Assembly (NCBI RefSeq): GCF_000963005.1
Contig: NZ_JZHZ01000007.1
Span: 275,546-339,545, forward strand
Length of the DNA stretch: 64,000 bases
Direction: 5' to 3'
From: Xanthomonas sp. GPE 39
GTDB taxonomy: Bacteria > Pseudomonadota > Gammaproteobacteria > Xanthomonadales > Xanthomonadaceae
The first letter of the stretch is position 1, and each line of letters opens with the position of its first letter. Of the stretch, positions 45,470-53,808 are shown one piece after another. The notes under the pieces were generated by a model. The model was not told where the DNA came from and searched no databases. It worked only from the letters and a program-made list of their open reading frames with translations. The position numbers and the translations under genes were made by a program.

Positions 45470-46134
45470 CGGTCGTGGTCTACTGAAGATTAAGAGTCAT
45501 CGCCGCGCAACAAGCACGCAAACGCTGCGGCCGGACTTGCGCGCTGTCACAGTACAACACGCCATATATGCCCGCCGCTAGATGTAACAGGCATGCTCGG
45601 GAGCCAAGGTGGCATGGGTCAGGTCCGCAACAGTCTATCCATGCAGTGGTGCTCAGGCTTCTGAAGACATTGCAGATGAAACGGTCGAACAAGACGGCAC
45701 GCTTGCATCGGATCGATGATGACCGGGTTTTTCCTGTTGTGGATGCTCAATGACCACCGCGTTGGCGTAGTAACAGTCAAATGATTTATCGGGAGAGTGC
45801 GTTGCTTTTATTAGCCGCTGCGTGGGTTTGAGGCTGGTGAGGTGGTGTGTCGTGGCTTCGACCATCGATGCTCCTCAGCATCGCCGTCCTGGCGGCAGCG
45901 CTGCGAGTTGCAGATGTTCAAGCGACAGGATCCGGGTGGGGATGTCGTAAATTTGCAGGGAAGGCGTTAACCGCAGCGCTTGCCGAGACCGCATTCATCC
46001 GTCTGTCAAGCGGACATCTGCTGCTTGGATGAATGCCATCGCACCGACGTGGAGCGCCACCCTTGGCGTTGGCGAGGTGATCCCCATACCGTGCGGTGCC
46101 GGCAGTGGGCCGGTCCTCACATCCGGATACGCGT
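45470..46134. other. Gap between the MFS and DUF2076 genes
   Basis: This 665-base gap is without an intact gene. A probable transposase remnant lies at about 45520-45790 on the minus strand. The part from 45790 to 46134 shows nothing I can name. Confidence 0.45.
45520..45790 (-). pseudogene. Probable decayed transposase 3' end
   Basis: On the minus strand, fragments in shifting frames line up with the C-terminus of IS5/IS4-type transposases: DKSFDCYYANAVVIEHPQQE, then AVLFDRFICNVFRSLS, then CHLGSRACLLHLAAGIYGVLYCD, in place of the family's DKGYDxxxLR, ERFFxKLKxFRRxATRYD and FLAFxHLAAxxIWL blocks. At least two frameshifts are needed. This is weak, pattern-level evidence. Confidence 0.35.
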
Positions 46135-46761
46135 ATGACTCCGCAAGAGCAGCAGCTTCTCGAAGACTTCCTGGCGCGCTTGCGCAGCGCCAGCGGGGTG
46201 GCCAAAGACCCGCAGGCCGACGCGTTGATCCATGCGCGTCTGGCAGATCAGCCCGATGCGGCTTATTTGCTGGTACAGCGATCATTGTTACTGGAACACG
46301 CGCTGGAGGCCGCCAAGGCGCAGATCGCGCAGTTGCAGCAAGCCACCCCACCGCCGCCGCCAGCGACCAGTTTCCTGGGCCAGGGCTTCAATGCCGCGCC
46401 ACCGCCGCTGCCGTCCGCGCCTGCGCCTGCGGCACCTGGGTGGCGGGAGCGTTTGTTCGGTGGTGGTGCGGCGACGCCCGAACCTGCGCCTGCGCCTGCG
46501 GCGGCCCGTGGTCCAAGCTTCCTCAGCACGGCCGCCACCACCGCCGCCGGCGTGGCGGGTGGCATGTTCTTGTTCGAAGGTGTGGAGAGCCTGCTCGGTG
46601 GGCGCCACGGTGGCTTCTTCGGCGGTGGTGGTGGTGGACAGCAGGAGGTCGTGGTCGAGAATGTCACCAACAACTACTACGACGCACCGATGCAAGATGA
46701 TCAGGACGTAAGCCAGGATTATCAGGACGATACCGACACGGGCGGCGACGACTGGGTCTGA
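46135..46761 (+). CDS. DUF2076 family protein
   Basis: A 208-residue DUF2076 protein: an N-terminal helical segment (TPQEQQLLEDFLARLRSASG, KDPQADALIHARLADQPDAAYLLVQRSLLLEHAL), a Pro/Ala-rich linker, a conserved FLGQGF element, a glycine-rich hydrophobic stretch (AATTAAGVAGGMFLFEGVESLLGG) and an acidic, Asp/Tyr-rich tail. Members are proposed periplasmic ligand-binding proteins but carry no signal peptide here; function is unknown. Confidence 0.88.
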   Translation: MTPQEQQLLEDFLARLRSASGVAKDPQADALIHARLADQPDAAYLLVQRSLLLEHALEAAKAQIAQLQQATPPPPPATSFLGQGFNAAPPPLPSAPAPAAPGWRERLFGGGAATPEPAPAPAAARGPSFLSTAATTAAGVAGGMFLFEGVESLLGGRHGGFFGGGGGGQQEVVVENVTNNYYDAPMQDDQDVSQDYQDDTDTGGDDWV

Positions 46762-47243
46762 GAGGCCTCGGGTATCGGGCATTGCCGGCTCCTCGGTTCA
46801 CCTGCGCCGAGTGTTTCGGTCCAGGTGCCGTCATGATCGGCGCGTGCGCAGGCGATGCGCACGCGCCGATTTAGTGTGGTCGCCGCGACAGGGCGTGACA
46901 AAGCGTGCGCGATCTCTGCGCCATTGGGGTTAGGCCGTCGCCGCTGGCATGTGGTTGTCCGTGGCAGTGGCGTTCTCGTTGTCGAGTGGACACGGGTATT
47001 TCCCTGGCCGGGGTGCGGATTGTCATGGGACAGCGTCTGCCTCGCATCGACACGAGACGGCCACCATTGCCACGATGCGATGTCGTGGTTGTCCGCATGC
47101 CGCGGCAGATGCGGTGATTGTGCGTAGTTGCGCATCGGGTTGCGGCAATATGCACAAGTGCCTGCGGGTGCGGGCGCGCACAATGCCTGGGCGCTGCGCG
47201 TCGCACGATGACGTGCGGCTTTCCGCCATCTGACGAGTGCTCT
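46762..47243. other. Gap between the DUF2076 and beta-galactosidase genes
   Basis: This 482-base stretch has no supported gene. It contains a strong hairpin at 46836-46870. The region 47100-47240 should hold the promoter of the beta-galactosidase gene; nothing specific was recognised. Confidence 0.45.
46836..46870. terminator. Perfect 15-bp inverted repeat after the DUF2076 gene
   Basis: ATCGGCGCGTGCGCA pairs perfectly with its complement across a GGCGA loop, 75 bases after the DUF2076 stop, followed by TTTAG. It fits a terminator with a short T tract, or a processed stem-loop. Confidence 0.6.
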
Positions 47244-49328
47244 ATGCCCCAGTCCCGGTTTCCGCAACGCGTGGGCGTTGTGTTGTTCCTTGCGCTGCTG
47301 TTCGTGGCGTGCCCGATGCGGTCGTTGCACGCGCAGGCCACGCGCTATCGCGAGGCGCCGCCGCTGCTGCTCGGTGCGGCCTGGTATCCGGAACAGTGGC
47401 CGGAGCCGCAATGGGAGCACGATCTGGCGCTGATGGAAGCCGCGCATGTGCGCATGGTGCGGATCGGCGAGTTCGCCTGGAGCCGGATGGAGCCGCGCGA
47501 GGGGCAGTACGACTTTGCCTGGATGGACCGCGCGATTGCCGCCGCCGCCCGCCATCACATCATGGTGGTGCTGGGAACCCCGACCGCCGCGCCGCCGGCA
47601 TGGCTGACTCAGGCCTATCCGGAGACCTTGCGGGTGAGCCAGGACGGTGTGCGTGACGAACACGGCAACCGTCAGCAGTTCTCCTTTGCCAGTACGCGCT
47701 ACCGTCGCTTCGCGCACGCCATCGCCGAGCAGATGGCGCAGCGCTATGGTCACACTGCCAATGTGGTCGGCTGGCAACTGGATAACGAGTATGCACAGGC
47801 CTCGTTCGATCCCGAGGCCAAGGCGCAGTTCCACGCGTGGCTGCAACGCAAGTACGGCAGCATCGACGCATTGAACCAGCGCTGGGCGACCGCGTATTGG
47901 AGCCAGACTTACAACGATTTCGGGCAGATTCCGGTGCGCGAAAACGAGGAGAACCCGGCCTTGCTGCTGGACTGGAAGCGCTTCGTCAGCGACACCTGGG
48001 CCGATTATTCGCGCAACCAGATCGATGCGATCCGTCCGCATGCCGATCCGCGCCAGTTCATCACCACCAATACCATGGGCTGGTTCGCTGGTTTCGATGC
48101 CTACACCGTGCATGCTCCGCTCGATATTGCCGCCTGGGACGATTACGTCGCTGGCGAGCGCTACGATTGGGTGGACAATGCCGTGCGTCACGACCTCGCC
48201 CGTGGTTACAAGCGGCGCAATTTCTGGGTGATGGAAACCCAGCCGGGTTTCGTCAACTGGCGTCCGACCAACATGGCCTTGCACAAGGGCGAAGTGCGGG
48301 CGATGGCATGGCAGGCGGTGGCGCATGGCGCCGATGCGGTGTCGTACTGGCAGTGGCGCTCCGCGCCCAACGGGCAGGAGGAATACCATGGCACGCTGGT
48401 CGGCGCCGATGGCGAGCCGGTGCCGGTGTATGCCGAGATCCAGCAGATCGGTGCCGAGTTCGCCAAGGCCGGCGCCGCGCTGGCGGGGACCACACCGCAG
48501 GCGCAGGTGGCCTTGATCAACGACTTCGACAGCCGTTGGGCAATCGGTTTCCAGAAGCATGCGGCCGATTTCGATCCGGTCGCGCAGATGAAAGCGTTTT
48601 ATCGTCCGCTGCGCGAGCAGGCGCAGGTGGTCGACGTGGTTTCGGCACTGGCACCGCTGGATGGCTACAAACTGGTGGTGGCGCCTTCGCTCAACGTACT
48701 CAGCCAAGTGCAGATAGAGCGGCTCAAGGCCTATGTCGAACACGGTGGGCATTTGGTGTTGGGGCCGCGCAGCGGCATGAAAAACAGCGACAACGGCCTG
48801 TATCCGCAGCGCCAGCCCGGTCCGCTGGCGACGTTGCTCGGTGGCCGTGTGCAGCAGTTCTACGCCTTGGAGACAGCGATTCCGGTTGTCGGCGACGGCG
48901 CCGATGGCAACGCCAAGATCTGGGCGGAACAGTTGCAGGCGACCCGGTCCGACACCGATGCACCGATGCACTACGGCACGGCCAACGGTTGGTTGGATGG
49001 TGCTCCGGCGCTGTTGACGCGGCGTGTCGGCAAGGGCCGTATCACCTATGTCGGGGCTTGGTTCGACGAGGCCACGCAGGATCGCCTCACCGCTGCGTGG
49101 TTGCGTCAGGCGCAGGTGCGTGCGCCGCTGGCGGATGTGCCGGCGGAAGTGGAGGTGGGCGTGCGTAGCGCTGGCGCGCGCCGTATCGTGGTGCTGATCA
49201 ATCACGGTACGGTTGCGCAGACGGTGCGCCTGCCGGTACCGATGCGCTCGCTGTTGCATGCGGACGCCGCCAGCGAGGTGGTGCGTCTGGACCCTGACGA
49301 CGTGGCGGTAATGGAGCAGGGCCGCTAA
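47244..49328 (+). CDS. Exported GH42 beta-galactosidase
   Basis: A 694-residue glycoside hydrolase family 42 enzyme with a signal peptide (VVLFLALLFVACPMRSLHAQA). The barrel begins LLLGAAWYPEQWPEPQWEHDLALM; the acid/base is Glu182 in GWQLDNEYAQ and the nucleophile Glu331 in FWVMETQPGFVNW. The GH42 trimerisation domain (LNVLSQVQIERLKAYVEHGGHLVLGPRSG) and a C-terminal beta domain follow. It probably trims beta-1,4-galactosyl side chains of plant cell-wall polysaccharides in the periplasm or outside the cell. The start at 47244 gives the signal peptide at the N-terminus. Confidence 0.92.
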   Translation: MPQSRFPQRVGVVLFLALLFVACPMRSLHAQATRYREAPPLLLGAAWYPEQWPEPQWEHDLALMEAAHVRMVRIGEFAWSRMEPREGQYDFAWMDRAIAAAARHHIMVVLGTPTAAPPAWLTQAYPETLRVSQDGVRDEHGNRQQFSFASTRYRRFAHAIAEQMAQRYGHTANVVGWQLDNEYAQASFDPEAKAQFHAWLQRKYGSIDALNQRWATAYWSQTYNDFGQIPVRENEENPALLLDWKRFVSDTWADYSRNQIDAIRPHADPRQFITTNTMGWFAGFDAYTVHAPLDIAAWDDYVAGERYDWVDNAVRHDLARGYKRRNFWVMETQPGFVNWRPTNMALHKGEVRAMAWQAVAHGADAVSYWQWRSAPNGQEEYHGTLVGADGEPVPVYAEIQQIGAEFAKAGAALAGTTPQAQVALINDFDSRWAIGFQKHAADFDPVAQMKAFYRPLREQAQVVDVVSALAPLDGYKLVVAPSLNVLSQVQIERLKAYVEHGGHLVLGPRSGMKNSDNGLYPQRQPGPLATLLGGRVQQFYALETAIPVVGDGADGNAKIWAEQLQATRSDTDAPMHYGTANGWLDGAPALLTRRVGKGRITYVGAWFDEATQDRLTAAWLRQAQVRAPLADVPAEVEVGVRSAGARRIVVLINHGTVAQTVRLPVPMRSLLHADAASEVVRLDPDDVAVMEQGR

Positions 49329-49540
49329 GCATGCGCCAAGCTCGTGGGCTCGTCCGCAGCGTTGCGGGAGATGGGGGGGGGCGCGTGCACACCGGCGTGG
49401 CGGTGAGTCTTGCGTGCGCTGGACGTGGATGTCGCAGCGCTGCAGAACCCTAGCCGCACGGCGCTGCCTACCGCGCTGGCGAACCAAGCGCAGACATCAG
49501 CGCGGGCGATCCTGCCGCCCGCGCTGTGTCTGTGTCATCC
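49329..49540. other. Spacer after the beta-galactosidase gene
   Basis: This spacer and the stretch 49590-49727 flank a solo IS30-type end. No gene, terminator or promoter could be recognised in either. A run of eight Gs lies at about 49373-49380. Confidence 0.4.
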
Positions 49541-49589
49541 GCATGCTTAGACTCAACTTCCACCAAGTGCAACGCCGCGCAATCACGTA
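49541..49589 (+). repeat. Solo IS30-type terminal sequence (copy A)
   Basis: GCATGCTTAGACTCAACTTC, then CACCAAGTGCAACGCCGCGC and AATCACGTA. It aligns over ~45 bases with the sequence directly before the IS30 transposase remnant (copy B, 50364-50418), in the same orientation, but no transposase follows it here. It marks an IS end left by deletion, or the outer end of a rearranged element. Confidence 0.75.
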
Positions 49590-49727
49590 ATGCATGCATG
49601 CCAATCGCGTCATGCACAGCAAAACTGCGCCGCCGGTTGGATTCTGCGTAGTGGCACTGACATCGGCAACGCGGCAGCCCGTGACGCGATTGGCAGTCGC
49701 GCGTATTAACGGTTGTTGTCTTTAACT

Positions 49728-50117
49728 TTACGGATAGATGTTTAGCATTGTGTTGGTAATATGAATAGTTGTACTAGTAATATTCTTGTTAGGCACTTTG
49801 TAATAATGCGAGGACAGGTTGTTTATACGCTGGCCACCTCCTGTGCAGTCGGTTGAGCTCAAGGCATACACACTGTAATAATAGTTGTATAATATTGCTG
49901 GGCCATCGCTTTCACCGGGGCTTTTCACGGGTATACACGCCCATCCGTTAGGATTATTTTCGTTTTGTATCCAAACGCCTTTCACGTTGGAGTTGTCGTT
50001 TTTTATATGAACCTGCACAGCTTGTGCGCTAGCCGATGTGGAGGCACTTGCCGCCAGTGCGAACACGGTGCACAGCGCGGCTTTGCGGAAATGACGAGTG
50101 GCAGAATATGTTGTCAT
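49728..50117 (-). CDS. Small AT-rich secreted protein, probable accessory gene
   Basis: A 129-residue protein with a strong signal peptide (FRKAALCTVFALAASASTSASAQA) and a mature part rich in Asn, Tyr and Thr (VHIKNDNSNVKGVWIQNENN, two cysteines, ILYNYYYSVYALSS, TTIHITNTMLNIYP). The two cysteines (WACIPV, TDCTGG) could form a disulfide. Base composition is clearly AT-richer than all neighbours, and the gene lies between two same-orientation copies of an IS30-type end, both signs of transfer. I recognise no family. The start MTTYSATRHF at 50117 is preferred over one 21 codons upstream because it places the basic n-region directly before the hydrophobic core. Confidence 0.72.
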   Translation of the reverse strand: MTTYSATRHFRKAALCTVFALAASASTSASAQAVQVHIKNDNSNVKGVWIQNENNPNGWACIPVKSPGESDGPAILYNYYYSVYALSSTDCTGGGQRINNLSSHYYKVPNKNITSTTIHITNTMLNIYP

Positions 50118-50363
50118 GATGATTGCGCTCAATTTGATGGGGGAATGCTGCTTGTTTGTCAACTGTTGGGGACACTGCACTAATGAAACGTGCTGGTAAT
50201 TATTATTAAATTACTTGCCATTGCGTCTACCGCAAAGTAAATATTTATAGGAAATTTGGAGTAAGCTTCACAAATATATTGTGAAGCACCTGCTGCAACG
50301 GTTTCCAGGTGCAGCCGCATTGTTCCTGCCTGCCAAGAGGCGCACCATGGGATGCTACGCAAT
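50118..50363. other. AT-rich spacer upstream of the small secreted protein
   Basis: This stretch is visibly AT-rich (TTATTATTAAATTACTTGCC, AGTAAATATTTATAGGAAAT). It should contain the promoter of the minus-strand secreted protein gene, but I cannot assign -35/-10 elements confidently. Confidence 0.4.
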
Positions 50364-50997
50364 GCATGCTTAAACTCAACTTCCAAGAGCAACGCCGCGT
50401 AATCACCGCAATCACGTAGGGTGTATGTATGGGAGAAAAATATCGCGATATGAGTTTCGAGGAACGCGCGTTGCTGCAGATCGAGCTCGGCAACGGTGCG
50501 AGCATCCGCCCCATTGCGCGCCGACTCGGACGAAGCGCATCCACGTTGTCGCGTGAAGTGATACGCCAGAACGAGCCTGTGTACACTGCCAGTCTCGTGG
50601 CAAAGCGCTATCGGCAGTATCCTAGCGCTTGTGTTGGAGGGTTTTACGCGACAGATTGAAGAAACTGCCTCATTTTCTGCTTGGTAGCCTGACCTGCGAT
50701 CTTGGTACTGAGATAATGGTTATCCAGAGCTGATGAAGCGACTGAACATCGCCTTTGATTCGCCGATCCGCATGCATCATGGCAACGGGGAGCAATGAGA
50801 ATATCAACGGACTGCTGCGCCGGTTGATGCCAAAGGGTCGGGACTTTCCCAGGCAAGTCAGGAATATCTCAACAACCTTGTTGACCTGATGAACGCTCGA
50901 CCACGTCGCACGCTCGGCTGGAATACGCCAAATCAGGCGCTGGAAGAAGAGATCACTCGATTCAACTGACGTGTTGCGCTTGCACGTTCAGACCGCC
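50364..50997 (+). mobile_element. Degenerate IS30-family insertion sequence
   Basis: The left end starts near GCATGCTTAAACTCAACTTC (50364). The right end, read in reverse complement from 50997, gives GGCGGTCTGAACGTGCAAGC then GCAACAC. The two align imperfectly as inverted repeats (T-AACxTxCAAG-GCAAC). At 634 bases it is about half the usual IS30 length, because the transposase gene inside has a large internal deletion. Confidence 0.75.
50429..50969 (+). pseudogene. IS30-family transposase, internally deleted and frameshifted
   Basis: The N-terminal 60 residues are intact (FEERALLQIELGNGASIRPIARRLGRSASTLSREVIRQNE), the helix-turn-helix of IS30 transposases. Most of the middle, including the first two DDE residues, is gone. 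The C-terminal core reappears in other frames: GSNENINGLLRRLMPKGRDF (50784 onward), then SQASQEYLNNLVDLMNARPR and RTLGWNTPNQALEEEITRFN ending in TGA at 50967-50969. At least two frameshifts plus the deletion inactivate it. Confidence 0.88.
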
Positions 50998-51015
50998 ATG
51001 CCCTGTGCCGCGAGC

Positions 51016-51852
51016 TTAGCGGCGTGTCGCCAGCACGCCATCCAGCGCCAGTTGCGTGGTGAATCCGGCTTTCTCCAGGCGCTTGGCTACTTCTCTCGGC
51101 ACGTCGCGGCCACTGGTGAGCTTGTTCGGGCTGCCGGTGTAGTGGAACAAGCGGCCGCCGCGACGCAGCACGCGCGCGAGTTGATCGTAGAATGTCTGCG
51201 CGTAGAGTTCGCCGGCGATGCCGAAACGTGGCGGGTCGTGCAGGATCGCGTCCATCGCGGCATCGGCGATCCCGCTGATCGCCTCAACGATATCGGCATG
51301 GGTCAGTTGTAGGCGACCGTCGCTCGTGGCGGGGTCAGGCGACCATGGATTGAGCGTGCGTAGCCACAGTACGTCGGCGTTCTTTTCGAACGAGTGCATC
51401 CGCGCCACATCCGCCTCCAGCGCGCAGGCGGCGAAGTAGCCCAGCCCGCCGCAGGTGTCGAGCACTTGCTTGCCGCGTGGTTCGATCAGTGCGACTTTGT
51501 GCCGTGCATCTTCGAACGGCGACAACTGCGCGCTGGGCAGCATCTTGATGCCATCGATCTCGAATGTGGGTGCCCCCCATTCGGTCGGCACCAGCTTGAT
51601 CAGCGCGTCGCCGAAACGCGAGACCGCTGCGAAGTCCTCGCCATCCCAATAGTAAAGCGTGCGGTCTTTGAGCTTGGGTGGGTAGGGATAGTTGTGCCCG
51701 CGCCACTGCCAGTGGTCGTCGGCGAGCTGTGCTTGTTGTTCGCTGCGCTGCAGATCCAGCGATCCTGACCAGAGGACGGCGCCGATATCGCGCGCGGCCA
51801 GTAGCGCCGCAGCGAGAGGTTTGGTCAGCAGGGGGCCGCAATAATGGGTCAC
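51016..51852 (-). CDS. Class I SAM-dependent methyltransferase-like protein
   Basis: A ~278-residue protein with an N-terminal domain (YYWDGEDFAAVSRFGDALIKLVPTEWGAPTFEIDGIKML) and a Rossmann methyltransferase domain. SAM motif I is VLDTCGGLGYFAACAL, the acidic motif is SFEKNADVLWLRTLNPWSP, and motif IV is DAILHDPPRFGIAGELY with a DPPR catalytic-type loop, resembling amino- or carboxyl-group methyltransferases. Substrate unknown. GTG 51852 (VTHYCGPLLTKPLA) is preferred; the ATG at 51906 would add 18 arginine-rich residues. Confidence 0.8.
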   Translation of the reverse strand: MTHYCGPLLTKPLAAALLAARDIGAVLWSGSLDLQRSEQQAQLADDHWQWRGHNYPYPPKLKDRTLYYWDGEDFAAVSRFGDALIKLVPTEWGAPTFEIDGIKMLPSAQLSPFEDARHKVALIEPRGKQVLDTCGGLGYFAACALEADVARMHSFEKNADVLWLRTLNPWSPDPATSDGRLQLTHADIVEAISGIADAAMDAILHDPPRFGIAGELYAQTFYDQLARVLRRGGRLFHYTGSPNKLTSGRDVPREVAKRLEKAGFTTQLALDGVLATRR

Positions 51853-52182
51853 GTCGGATCTGCCGACGCGGACGGCGCGGCATGCTGTTCGGAAGCGGGA
51901 GCGCATCGTAACCGATGCGTCTGCGTCCGTGGCATCGTCGCAGCGGTCGCGATCGGCATGTCACCGTGCTGCTACCGCTTTGTGCGCGATCAGGATTCCA
52001 GGCGAGGCCGACTTCACCGGGATCGTCCACTCAGGCGAGTGTTTCAGGTGGCGGCGATGGTCGATTCCGTTCCGCCCACGCACTCGTATCCACAGCCGTG
52101 GCGGCAGGCGCGCAGCAAAAGAGGGATACTGCAGCTCCTCCATCTGCAGGGCCTCGCGGTATCGCGGCGGCCAAGGTCATTG

Positions 52183-53058
52183 ATGCTCAAAGGTGTGCTG
52201 CTCGGTTTCTCTTGTTATGCGGCCTATTCGATCAGCGATGCGTTCGTGAAAGGCCTGGACGGTACGCTGCCGGCCTATGAAGTGGTGTTTTTCGGTGCGC
52301 TGCTGATGCTCACGGCGCTGCCGTTCCTGAAAAAGCCGAGCGACCGCTGGCGCGAAGTGGTGGTGGCGCAGCGGCCAAGTATCTGGTTGCTGCGTGCGTT
52401 CACCGGTGCCGCTGGCAATCTCTCGGCGGTCACCGCGTTTACCTTGTTGCCGATGGCCGAGGCGTTCGCGTTGATCTTCCTGATGCCGATCTTCGTCACC
52501 GTATTGTCGGTGCTGCTGCTCAAGGAGGAAGTGCATTGGCGGCGCTGGCTGGCGGTGATCGTGGGTTTCATCGGTGTGCTGATCGTGTTGCGCCCAGGGT
52601 TCCGGCACCTGAGTGAGGGGCATGTCGCGGCCATCGTCTGCGGATTGGTGGGCGCGGTATCGGTCATCAGCCTGCGTATGGCCGGGCCTGGCGAGAAGCG
52701 GTTGACTCTCTACGGTGCCAGCGTGTTTGGGCCGTTGCTGATGGGTGCGTTGTTGATGTTGCCGCACTTCGTCTGGCCGACGCTGACGCAATGGGGGTTG
52801 TTGATCGGCTACGGTTCGTTGGCCGGCCTGGCGGCGATCTTCATGATGCGTGCTTCGCACGCCGCGCCGGTCAGCGCGGTCGCGCCGACCCAGTACAGCC
52901 AGATGCTATGGGCCATCGGCTTCGGCTACTGGGTGTTTCACGATCATCTGGATTGGCCGATGGCGGTGGGGATTGCATTGATCCTGGGTGCCGGGTTGTT
53001 CACGCTCGTGCGTGAGGAAAAAGTCACCCAATGGTGGCGGCGGACCAAGATCGTGTAA
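52183..53058 (+). CDS. EamA/DMT-family transporter
   Basis: A 291-residue ten-helix drug/metabolite transporter built of two EamA repeats: repeat 1 includes PAYEVVFFGALLMLTALPFL and LLPMAEAFALIFLMPIFVTVLSVLLLKEEVHWRRWLAVIVGFIGVLIVL; repeat 2 includes AAPVSAVAPTQYSQMLWAIGFGYWVFHD. Substrate is unknown; relatives export amino acids or metabolites. ATG 52183 is preferred (CAAGG upstream), as the preceding frame is not membrane-like. It is divergent from the methyltransferase gene. Confidence 0.9.
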   Translation: MLKGVLLGFSCYAAYSISDAFVKGLDGTLPAYEVVFFGALLMLTALPFLKKPSDRWREVVVAQRPSIWLLRAFTGAAGNLSAVTAFTLLPMAEAFALIFLMPIFVTVLSVLLLKEEVHWRRWLAVIVGFIGVLIVLRPGFRHLSEGHVAAIVCGLVGAVSVISLRMAGPGEKRLTLYGASVFGPLLMGALLMLPHFVWPTLTQWGLLIGYGSLAGLAAIFMMRASHAAPVSAVAPTQYSQMLWAIGFGYWVFHDHLDWPMAVGIALILGAGLFTLVREEKVTQWWRRTKIV

Positions 53059-53369
53059 GCGAATCGTCTCACCGCTTCGAGCGCGCCAATGCGGGGCCTG
53101 CACACGGGCGGGCATGTCCGCCGTCAGGCCGGCCTGGATCAGGATCGCCGATATGTCCGTATGCGCAGCACGTCGATGCTGTGCATTCAAGGATGAAGTG
53201 CGGCAGCGGCACATGCGAGGCACGGCATCGGGCCGGCGGCATCGGCGCTGCGGCACGGTCGTCGTGTCTGCTGACCGTCACGACCATCGGATGGATTTCC
53301 TTCTATCGAACAGCAGCGTGTGATGAGCAACAATGCGATGGCGCAATTGCTCGATGCGACACATGGGCC
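53059..53369. other. Gap downstream of the EamA transporter
   Basis: This 311-base stretch shows no gene I can support; the frame leading into the next ORF is low quality here. No repeat or terminator was recognised. Confidence 0.4.
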
Positions 53370-53675
53370 ATGACCCATGTGCGTGCGGTGGCGAGTGTGG
53401 TTGGCGCGGACGCCGTGGTGCGTCACGGGTCCGGATTCTCGGTGACACATGTCAGTACCGGACATTGCCGAGTGAATTTTCAACCGCCGTTGCAGGCACT
53501 GCAAGGCGCCTCGGTCACACAGATCGACGGCGCAGACGGCAATACGTGCGACAACGCGGTCATCATCCTGGCGGATGCGACGCAGTTGCTGCTCAAGACC
53601 GGCGATGGTGCTGGCAACCAATCCGACCGCGATTTCACTTTCGTGGTGATCGGGCAGGGTGGTGCGCCGACCTGA
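53370..53675 (+). CDS. Small beta-rich protein of unknown function
   Basis: A 101-residue protein (MTHVRAVASVVGADAVVRHG) with alternating hydrophobic patterns suggesting a beta sandwich: GFSVTHVSTGHCRVNF, ALQGASVTQIDGADGNTCDN, AVIILADATQLLLKTGDG, RDFTFVVIG. Two cysteines occur. The frame has a coding-like composition only from about 53370, and a hairpin follows it at 53728. No ribosome-binding site is convincing and I recognise no family; the N-terminus could be missing. Confidence 0.55.
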   Translation: MTHVRAVASVVGADAVVRHGSGFSVTHVSTGHCRVNFQPPLQALQGASVTQIDGADGNTCDNAVIILADATQLLLKTGDGAGNQSDRDFTFVVIGQGGAPT

Positions 53676-53727
53676 TTCGGATTGCCTCAGCATTCCCGGT
53701 GGCGACGCCGTTGGGGATGCCTGAGGC

Positions 53728-53760
53728 ACAGTGTTCGCCTGTGTCGCTGGCGAACACTGT
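53728..53760 (+). terminator. Stem-loop before the CycA-like gene
   Basis: ACAGTGTTCGCC and GGCGAACACTGT form a perfect 12-base-pair stem with a 9-base loop, 52 bases after the small protein's stop. CGGCATCTTTTATG follows, giving a short T-rich tail. Confidence 0.6.
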
Positions 53761-53808
53761 CGGCATCTTTTATGTTGGTAGGCCATTCCCTCGCGATGGC
53801 CTGTGCCC

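Noticed and set aside
46722..49487. 921-codon open frame antisense to the beta-galactosidase
   Set aside because: The sense strand encodes a complete GH42 enzyme with signal peptide and catalytic residues; the antisense frame has none.
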